A stretch of DNA of 64,000 nucleotides from Sporosarcina thermotolerans. GTDB lineage: Bacteria; Bacillota; Bacilli; Bacillales_A; Planococcaceae. The position numbers and the translations under genes are program-made. The notes below the pieces were generated by a model. It was given only the letters and a program-made list of their open reading frames with translations, searched no databases and was not told the DNA's origin. This document shows, in pieces, positions 58,034-64,000 of this stretch. The stretch lies in contig NZ_CP125968.1 in assembly GCF_030067815.1 (NCBI RefSeq), positions 1,232,001-1,296,000 of the forward strand. Direction: 5' to 3'. Each line of letters opens with the position of its first letter. Position 1 is the first letter of the stretch.

Positions 58034-58246
58034 AAGTGAACCAAGTTCAGCGGCAATGGCTTGCATTTCGTTAGGAGTGATCTTATCCCTTTTCATGACC
58101 ATCTCATACATGTAAACCAAGTCTTCATAACGTTCTGTATCGAAGTTATCCGCCTTCATAGCATCTACGTTTACCATCCGCAGTTTCTCTTTGATCTTAT
58201 CAATCATATACGAAACATTTTCGGCTGTTGGTTGAGTTAAATCCAT
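58022..58246 (-). CDS. yfkK: DUF1128 (UPF0435) family protein
   Basis: 74 residues. Matches the B. subtilis YfkK family: MDLTQPTAENVSYMIDKIKE at the start and MKRDKITPNEMQAIAAELGS near the end. Small, helical, cytoplasmic; function unknown. The repeat element downstream contributes its terminal codons or begins just at the stop. Confidence 0.88.
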   Translation of the reverse strand: MDLTQPTAENVSYMIDKIKEKLRMVNVDAMKADNFDTERYEDLVYMYEMVMKRDKITPNEMQAIAAELGSLRKA

Positions 58247-58288
58247 TGATTTCGTCCGCCCTTCGCTATCATCGGACTTATCATTGCA

Positions 58289-59670
58289 TTATTTAGCTGT
58301 AGTGTCAACCGCTTTTCCAAGCTTTTCAGCTTCCTTCTCTTCGTCCATCTTCGCTTTGAATCGTTTAGTTTCCAATATGATGACACCAGACAATCCAAGA
58401 AGGCCAATCAAGTTAGGAATAGCCATCAAGCCGTTCAAGACGTCTGCAAGAGCCCAGACTACGTTTAAAGGTACTAAAGAACCTACAATAATGAATGCAA
58501 CAAATGCAATACGGTATCCTAAGACTGCTCCATTTTTAGGGAAGAGGTATTGGAAACATTTTTCACCATAATAACCCCATCCAAGGATGGTGGATGAAGC
58601 GAAGAAAATGATACCAATTGCAACGATGATCGGCCCAGCTCCACCTAAGAATTCCCCGAAAGCTTGCGCAGTCAAAGAACCAGCTTCAATTGATTTATCT
58701 TTCCATTGGCCAGACATGACAATTGTGATTCCCGTAATAGAACAGATGACAAGTGTGTCAAAGAAAACTTGCGTCATGGAAATGAGTGCCTGACGACCAG
58801 GCATGTCTGTTCTTGCTGCCGCAGCCGCGATTGGAGCTGACCCAAGTCCAGCTTCGTTTGAGAAGAGACCCGGGCAACACCGAAACGGATAGCCGCCCCG
58901 ATTGCTCCACCTGCTGCAGCTTCCCCTGTAAATGCGAATTTGAAAATCGTTGCAAAAGCTTCAGGTACTAAATGGATATTCATCACCATAACGATTGCAC
59001 CTGCAATGAAGTAGAAGAGTGCCATGATCGGTACGAAGAATGCAGTAACTCGTCCGATCGATTTGATGCCTCCAAGGATTACAAGTCCACCAAAAATTAG
59101 AAGTGCAAGCCCTGAAACCCAATGAGGGACGTTGAATGTGCTATTCATGACGTCCGCAACGGCCTTCGACTGTGTACCGTTCCCGATACCGAATGCAGCG
59201 AGGGCACCAAATATAGCGAATGCAACACCAAGCCATTTTTGTTTCAAGCCATGTTCCAAATAATACATTGGTCCACCGGCCATTTCGCCCTTGGAATCCT
59301 TTACACGGTATTTTACTGCAAGGATGGCTTCCCCATATTTTGTAGCCATCCCGAAAAATCCAGCGAGCCACATCCAGAAGACTGCTCCTGGTCCACCCAT
59401 GTATACAGCAGTGGCGACACCGACGATGTTTCCGACACCGACGGTAGCCGCCATCGCGGTCATCAATGCTTGGAACTGCGAAATATCCCCATCCGCTTTT
59501 TTATCATGTTTACGAGAAAAAACTTGTTTTAATGAATAAGGTAATAACCGTATTTGTAAGAATCCGAGTCGAACTGTCAAATAGATACCCGTTCCCACTA
59601 ACAGAATAAGAAGAGGTGGTCCCCAAACATATCCACCTACCGTGTCTAAAAAGCCAGTAATTGCATCCAT
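58289..59670 (-). CDS. Sodium:alanine/glutamine symporter (AGCS family; frameshifted)
   Basis: About 460 residues after correction, ATG 59670. Ten to eleven helices; the AGCS signature GGPGAVFWMWLAGFFGMATK is at about residues 90-109. One G is missing near 58872: RFGVAR, then GLFSNEAGLGSAPIAAAAAR continues (a conserved AGCS loop). Imports alanine, glycine or glutamine with Na+; similar to B. subtilis AlsT. Short hydrophilic C-terminal tail. A perfect 8-bp dyad (59759-59777) lies upstream. Confidence 0.9.
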
Positions 59671-59758
59671 CCTACTACCCCCTAAATTTGTTCTTTGTCC
59701 CAATCTCCCTTTCCCTATTCCTGCTTACATAATCCCGCCTTTCTACCTAATAGGTTAG

Positions 59759-59777
59759 ACTATTGAGAATCAATAGT
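59759..59777. promoter_or_regulatory. Dyad between the symporter and YtxH genes
   Basis: ACTATTGA-gaa-TCAATAGT is a perfect 8-bp inverted repeat in the 240-base divergent gap, 89 bases upstream of the symporter start. Could be an operator; it is only loosely like a Fur-type site. Confidence 0.35.
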
Positions 59778-59909
59778 GTTATTGTTAATATTCCGAAACT
59801 TTCACACTTTAGTCAAGACCTAATTTTCATTTTCAGCAATATTGTTTGTTTTATTTTTTAGAGGGGTATAATAATATAAGCAAATTAGAAAGTTATGGAG
59901 GGTTTTTCT

Positions 59910-60287
59910 GTGGGAAATAGCAAATTTGGTAAATTTATTATTTTAGGGGCAATCTTAGGTGGGGCTATAAGTTTGTGCGACAAAAGCACTCGCCGCCAAT
60001 TAAAGGGAAATACAGAAAAGATGGCTTCCCAGGTAAAGTATTATTCAAAAAATCCGGATGTGTTAAAAGAGAAGCTTCAGCAACAAAAAGATAAATACAT
60101 GTCGATTTATGAGCAAATCTCGGGTGATGCAACATATATTAAAAACCAGGTGGCCGAATTGAAAGCACTGACTCCTCAAGTAAAAGAGTTAGTTGTTGAT
60201 ACAAAAGAGGCATTTGTTGAGTCGAAAGAGGAATACAAAGAAATTGTTAACGAACAAAAAGAGGGCATGGAAACAAAAAAGATATAA
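59910..60287 (+). CDS. YtxH domain protein
   Basis: 125 residues from GTG 59910, after TGGAGGG. An N-terminal hydrophobic segment (about residues 7-24) in the Gly-rich pattern of YtxH/GvpP-like proteins, then a long coiled-coil-like, Lys/Glu-rich helix. Related proteins are general-stress or membrane-associated. It is 23 bases upstream of the BrkB gene. In B. subtilis yfkI and yfkH lie similarly next to yfkK, and the same neighbourhood appears here. Confidence 0.7.
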   Translation: MGNSKFGKFIILGAILGGAISLCDKSTRRQLKGNTEKMASQVKYYSKNPDVLKEKLQQQKDKYMSIYEQISGDATYIKNQVAELKALTPQVKELVVDTKEAFVESKEEYKEIVNEQKEGMETKKI

Positions 60288-60310
60288 GTACCGAAAGGAG
60301 TGAGTCTAAT

Positions 60311-61327
60311 GTGAGCAACAAGGACCAGTTTACTCCGAAAACGATGCAGTCACAAATGGGAAATGACGAGAAAGAAACGAAAACGACTGACGGGAAAATG
60401 GGCGGTTTTATAAAGAATTCATCCATCATGAGATTCATTGATGATGTGAATAACGGCGACCTTGAGAAGTTTGATGTTACAACGACAACAGGATTTTGGA
60501 AAGAGCTGCTTGTCAGGATAAAGAAAGTGGATATTACCGGTTTAGGATCACAACTGGCCTTCTTTTTCCTATTATCAATGTTTCCTCTATTAATCTTTAT
60601 GATAACGCTTTTACCGTTTTTAAATATAGACGAAAATCAAGTGTTCCTATTCATACGGGATTATGCACCCGAAAGTGTTTTTAGACTTATCCAAGATACT
60701 CTTCAGGAGATACTAGCAAATCGGAATGGGGGACTGTTGTCCATTGGTGCCGTGGCGACAATTTGGTCTGCCTCTAAAGGTATGAATGCACTGACAAAGG
60801 CGCTGAACCATTCCTATTTTGTTGAAGAGTCACGTTCGTTCATCATTGCAAGGTCAATGTCCGTCGTTTTCACGATAGCCTTGATAGGCGTCCTAGTTAT
60901 TGCTCTACTTTTACCTATTTTCGGTGAGCAAATTGGATATTTGGCTTTCTCTTACTTTGGTATGGAAGAAGGATTTATGAAATTATGGGGAAACTTACGC
61001 TGGAGCATTCCCCCAGTTCTTATCTTTCTTGTTTTTACAGTCCTTTACTGGGCTGTTCCTAATTTAAAGATCCGGTTGAAAAGTGCAATTCCAGGTGCGA
61101 TTTTTGCCACTGCGGGCTGGATTCTTACATCATTAGCTTTCTCGTATTATGTTGGCAGTTTTGCAAATTTTTCCAAAATGTATGGTAGTATCGGAGCCAT
61201 TATTGTGCTTATGCTTTGGCTTTACTTTTCCGCAATCATACTAATGCTTGGCGGTCAGCTGAATGCTGTTATGACGGAACGACAACAATTGAAATCTGCA
61301 AAAGAAAAAAGCAATGCCGTAGGGTAA
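60311..61327 (+). CDS. YihY/BrkB family integral membrane protein
   Basis: 338 residues, GTG 60311 after AAAGGAGTGAG. A hydrophilic N-terminus of about 60 residues, then six hydrophobic helices. Family features: GLGSQLAFFFLLSMFPLLIF, WSASKGMNALTKALNHSY, PGAIFATAGWILTSLAFSYY, and YGSIGAIIVLMLWLYFSAIIL. Similar to B. subtilis YfkH. Biochemical role unknown. Ends in a terminator. Confidence 0.88.
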   Translation: MSNKDQFTPKTMQSQMGNDEKETKTTDGKMGGFIKNSSIMRFIDDVNNGDLEKFDVTTTTGFWKELLVRIKKVDITGLGSQLAFFFLLSMFPLLIFMITLLPFLNIDENQVFLFIRDYAPESVFRLIQDTLQEILANRNGGLLSIGAVATIWSASKGMNALTKALNHSYFVEESRSFIIARSMSVVFTIALIGVLVIALLLPIFGEQIGYLAFSYFGMEEGFMKLWGNLRWSIPPVLIFLVFTVLYWAVPNLKIRLKSAIPGAIFATAGWILTSLAFSYYVGSFANFSKMYGSIGAIIVLMLWLYFSAIILMLGGQLNAVMTERQQLKSAKEKSNAVG

Positions 61328-61347
61328 ACCGGCATTGCTTTTTTTGC
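61309..61347 (+). terminator. Rho-independent terminator
   Basis: AGCAATGCCG-tagggtaaac-CGGCATTGCTTTTTTT. The left arm lies in the end of the BrkB gene. Confidence 0.88.
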
Positions 61348-61392
61348 ACGAAAATAATTTATTGATTAATTATAGTGATATAAACTGTTGCT

Positions 61393-61580
61393 TTGCATTG
61401 CAGGCGGACGCTTTCCGCGGGCACGGCTTCAGCCTCCTCACTACGCTTCGCTTCGTTGCGGGGTCTTCAGCTCATGCTATTCCCGCAGGAAAAACTGTTA
61501 CGAAGAACAGCTTTTGCGAACAAAAGCGAAGCGTTGAGAGCACATCTTTGCACGTCGCCGCCTTACACTCCAAGCAACGG
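61393..61580. repeat. Mosaic intergenic repeat, copy 5
   Basis: GC-rich: GGCGGACGCTTTCCGCGGGC, CTTCAGCCTCCTCACTACGC, then TGTTACGAAGAACAGC with TTTTGCGAACAAAAGCGAAG, the reverse complement (with a few changes) of the 45220-45270 module. No coding potential despite open frames. It fills most of the 330-base gap between the BrkB gene and the next minus-strand gene. Confidence 0.6.
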
Positions 61581-61615
61581 AAATCCCTAATCCAAGTCCA
61601 TTTTTACTAAATCAC

Positions 61616-61675
61616 CCGTTCGTTGAAGAAGAAAAGTGACGGTTTATTCAACAATCTCTCCCGATTATTGAACAG
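61616..61675. repeat. Possible short array D, core CCGNTTNTTGAA
   Basis: CCGTTCGTTGAA (61616), CGGTTTATTCAA (61640) and CCGATTATTGAA (61661) are spaced 24 and 21 bases. Only three degenerate units, so a weaker case than arrays A-C. Located just 3' of the stop of the minus-strand secreted protein gene. Confidence 0.35.
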
Positions 61676-61678
61676 ACA

Positions 61679-62116
61679 TTAATGAAATCTAAACCAAGCA
61701 AACCATTGCCCCTGTTTGTTTTTTGTAACAAAAATTTGCCTATGTGATGCATCATATGCTGGTAAATATTGTGGAAATAATACTTCTACAAACCAAGAAT
61801 TATTAGCTAATTCTTCTCCGCAATAATTTTTAGCCATTTCATAATAAGCTTCTGGATGCGGTGACTTTGGAAGATGTGCTATGGTTTCCACTTTCCAACC
61901 TTTGTAATTTGAATCTTTATAAACCTCAGGAATAATCGTATTCAATGCATTTATAAGGCCTTCATCTGAACTCACAGGCCCGAAATTTTGCGTGTTAGGA
62001 CATTTCCCATTGTTAATTAAAAATGGTACTCCTTCTTCTGTTTTAGCAAATAACATTTGGGGATATATCAAAATTCCTAATATACAAATGTAAATAATAA
62101 CTCGTAAATGATTCAT
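61679..62116 (-). CDS. Secreted protein of unknown function
   Basis: 145 residues from ATG 62116, after a strong AGGAGGTAATACG. Signal peptide residues 1-24 (LRVIIYICILGILIYPQMLF, cleavage near FAK). The mature part has two Cys (NNGKCPNT, AKNYCGEEL) that may form a disulfide, and W-rich strands near the end (QGQWFAWFRFH). No family recognised. Monocistronic. Confidence 0.6.
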   Translation of the reverse strand: MNHLRVIIYICILGILIYPQMLFAKTEEGVPFLINNGKCPNTQNFGPVSSDEGLINALNTIIPEVYKDSNYKGWKVETIAHLPKSPHPEAYYEMAKNYCGEELANNSWFVEVLFPQYLPAYDASHRQIFVTKNKQGQWFAWFRFH

Positions 62117-62454
62117 CGTATTACCTCCTGTGCTGTTATCATTCATAGGGCCACGTGTATATTATTTACCTCTTTTAAAATGTATAACTGGAATCTGAAA
62201 AAACTTGTTATCTACATGACATTCATTCTATTAGGTTATTTATGTTAAAGTAAGAACTATATTGTGAAGGTTGACACTTAAACTAACGGGTGCAGGTTAG
62301 TCGAAGAGAGATGTTTAACTTGTGTTTAATCGGGCATTATGTCGATTTACGAGTAGCATAAAAAATCCTTTTTTTGGATAGGTGTCACTATCTACTTTAC
62401 CTTTTCTTTTAACATAGCCAAATTGTTTGCCATTTAGAAACCTAAGGATGCCTT

Positions 62455-62565
62455 AATTTCTGCAAAAAGCGCAGAAATACGGCAAATCGAACTCTTCGTG
62501 GTTCGATTGGCTCAAGCCATGCCGGCGGAAAGCGTCCGCCTGAAACGGAAATCAACGGTTTCCTC
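62455..62565. repeat. Mosaic intergenic repeat, copy 6
   Basis: ATTTCTGCAAAAAGCGCAGA / AATACGGCAAATCGAAC matches, inverted, the 45180-45210 part of copy 3. It is followed by CCATGCCGGCGGAAAGCGTC CGCC, which resembles the GCGGACGCTTTCCGC start of copy 5 inverted. The rest of the 62117-62591 gap holds AACTAACGGGTGCAGGTTAG (near 62281), a short inverted repeat seen in IS-like remnants, and no gene. Confidence 0.6.
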
Positions 62566-62591
62566 ACACTCTTTCGATAAAAGTTCACACT

Positions 62592-62628
62592 AAAAAACGC
62601 TCAGATTAGCCTCTGAGCGTTTTTAACT
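62592..62628 (-). terminator. Terminator of the metal ATPase gene
   Basis: AAAAACGCTCAGA-ggctaa-TCTGAGCGTTTTT (minus-strand sense), directly after the ATPase stop. Confidence 0.85.
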
Positions 62629-62633
62629 TGAAA

Positions 62634-64000
62634 TCATTTCACATTATTTAATAAACGCAATCCGTTCAATATGACAAGGATTGTGCTTCCTTCGTGACCG
62701 ATGACTCCAAGGGGAAGGTCCACGACTTGCATAAAGTTTGAAATAATAAGTACTACAATGACCGCAATTGAGAAGAAGACGTTTTGCTTTACGATCCTTT
62801 GCATTTTCCTGGACACTTTGACCGCGTATGAAATACGTGTCAAATCATTTTGCATAAGTACAACGTCCGCTGTTTCTAAAGCGACATCGGTTCCTTCACC
62901 CATCGCAATTCCGGATGTGGCTGTCGCAAGTGCAGGGGCATCGTTAATGCCGTCCCCGACCATACCTACTTCTCCATATTCCGTTTTGAGCCTCTTTAAT
63001 TCCTCAACCTTCTTTTCCGGAAGACATTCAGCCACGAACTTATCGAGTCCAGCCTCTTTCGCAATGGCTTTGGCCGTCTTGTCATTGTCACCTGTTAGCA
63101 TGATGGACTGGATTCCTAAATTCTTCAAATCCTTTATCGCCTGAACAGCTTCTGGGCGTAACGTATCTTTTAATGCGATAGCTGCAAGTATACCGTTTGA
63201 ATCTTTCATGAAAACTACAGTTTTTCCTTCATCGGAAAGCTTTTGAACAATCCCTTCATGGAAGTCGTCAATCAATTCTTTACCGACAAATCGTGGATTG
63301 CCGACTAATACTTCACCAGTATCAGTAAATGCCCGAATACCGTATCCTGGCACATCCTCAATTTGCGGATTATCACGATTTACAATTCCATGTTCCTCAG
63401 CATGTTTTACAATCGCAATTGCGAGTGGATGGTTCGATTGAGATTCTATACTTCCTAGTAAGGCAAGTGAACTGTTAACATCCTCGCCATCGCGGACTAT
63501 AAAATCAGTTACAACCGGTTTCCCGGAAGTCAATGTGCCCGTCTTGTCAAAGGCAATTGCTTTTAATGATCCAAGATGCTCAAGATGGACCCCTCCTTTA
63601 AAAAGGACTCCTCGCTTTGCACCGTTCGAAACAGCTGCCAATGTCGCAGGCATAATGGATGCGACAAGTGCACAAGGGGAGGCTACAACTAACAAGACGA
63701 TTGCCCGATAGAACGTCGTTGTCCAGTCCCACCCAAATAAAAAATGGGGAAGGAACATCATTACGATGACAGCGAAAATGACAATTTTAACATACGTTCC
63801 TTCAAATCTTTCGATGAATTGCTGAGAAGGTGATTTTTCGCTTTGTGCATTTTGGACGAGTGTAATAATCTTTTGGAATAAAGTCTCCGAACTCGGTTTC
63901 GTCATTTCCATTTGGATGGCGCCGCTTATATTGACAGTGCCTGCAAATAATTCATCATTCAAGCCTTTTGTTACAGGAACTGACTCACCATTGATCGCTG
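62634..64000 (-). CDS. pfeT: P1B-type metal-transporting ATPase, C-terminal part
   Basis: The reading frame enters from beyond 64000; about 455 residues are visible. The phosphorylation motif DKTGTLTSGKP and hinge GDGINDAPALA are present, and the transmembrane metal motif is SPC (VVASPCALVASIMPATL) rather than CPC. SPC is the mark of the P1B-4 group, which includes B. subtilis PfeT (formerly ZosA/YkvW), a ferrous iron exporter. The segment GVLFKGGVHLEHLGSLKAIA fits that group. No N-terminal part is seen, so the number of metal-binding domains is unknown. Cobalt or zinc as substrate is possible. Confidence 0.85.
   Translation of the reverse strand, partial: AINGESVPVTKGLNDELFAGTVNISGAIQMEMTKPSSETLFQKIITLVQNAQSEKSPSQQFIERFEGTYVKIVIFAVIVMMFLPHFLFGWDWTTTFYRAIVLLVVASPCALVASIMPATLAAVSNGAKRGVLFKGGVHLEHLGSLKAIAFDKTGTLTSGKPVVTDFIVRDGEDVNSSLALLGSIESQSNHPLAIAIVKHAEEHGIVNRDNPQIEDVPGYGIRAFTDTGEVLVGNPRFVGKELIDDFHEGIVQKLSDEGKTVVFMKDSNGILAAIALKDTLRPEAVQAIKDLKNLGIQSIMLTGDNDKTAKAIAKEAGLDKFVAECLPEKKVEELKRLKTEYGEVGMVGDGINDAPALATATSGIAMGEGTDVALETADVVLMQNDLTRISYAVKVSRKMQRIVKQNVFFSIAVIVVLIISNFMQVVDLPLGVIGHEGSTILVILNGLRLLNNVK

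Noticed and set aside
61335..61610. Open frames of 65-91 codons after the BrkB gene
   Set aside because: They lie in a GC-rich repeat module shared with other intergenic sites and lack ribosome sites.
62270..62400. Insertion-sequence remnant
   Set aside because: A short inverted repeat (AACTAACGGGTGCAGGTTAGT) looks IS-like, but no transposase fragment, terminal repeats or target duplication can be seen.

Overview
The window looks like a chromosomal segment of a low-to-mid GC, spore-forming Bacillota of the Planococcaceae (Sporosarcina-like). The grounds are PucR-type regulators, a quinol-oxidase qox operon, YlxY, YfkK, MotA/MotB and YfmL homologues with Bacillus-type sequence, GGAGG ribosome sites with frequent TTG/GTG starts, and a D-aspartate-ligase-type ATP-grasp enzyme of the kind used for peptidoglycan cross-bridges. 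Genus is an inference. I see no rRNA, tRNA, prophage, CRISPR array or intact insertion sequence.

1-17.5 kb is an almost complete allantoin utilisation island. It holds the end of an allantoin permease, allantoinase, a PucR regulator, a DUF2877 protein (YlbF/AllH type), an NCS2 permease, an alpha/beta hydrolase, a second PucR regulator, allantoate amidohydrolase, ureidoglycine aminohydrolase, two tandem ureidoglycolate dehydrogenases, FdrA (AllF), DUF1116 (YlbE/AllG) and carbamate kinase. Read together: allantoin -> allantoate -> ureidoglycine -> ureidoglycolate -> oxalurate -> oxamate + carbamoyl phosphate -> ATP + CO2 + NH3. The oxamate carbamoyltransferase subunits are split: AllH lies about 9 kb upstream of AllF and AllG.

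17.6-31.5 kb: an unknown beta-rich protein, a TolB-like propeller protein, the qoxABCD cytochrome aa3 quinol oxidase operon, a metal-dependent amidohydrolase, a 20-residue Cys-rich micro-ORF, a YlxY-type deacetylase homologue, a sulfatase, an XRE regulator, a SEC-C protein and a Nudix hydrolase.

31.5-45 kb: a phosphatase-SH3b protein, VanZ, a promoter/micro-ORF/terminator leader in front of rsgA, an ABC exporter with its two-component system, a LysM-3D wall protein, an RsbR-type STAS protein, arylamine N-acetyltransferase, a glycerophosphodiesterase, a pseudouridine synthase and a D-Asp-ligase-like enzyme. Three unusual intergenic arrays with 20-21 nt periodicity, each with its own core motif, sit here.

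45-64 kb: a FbpA-like small protein, an amidase, a YfmL-like helicase, methionine aminopeptidase, a TPP riboswitch with a ThiT-like transporter, an M3 peptidase, GNAT, carbonic anhydrase, an M29 aminopeptidase, motAB, YfkK, an alanine/Na+ symporter, YtxH and BrkB proteins, and the 3' part of a P1B metal ATPase.

About half of the longer genes carry single-base indels, mostly in homopolymers and mostly deletions. In nearly every case the protein continues perfectly in another frame, so I treat these as probable consensus errors and annotate whole genes, noting each break. A mosaic intergenic repeat family occurs at about six places.
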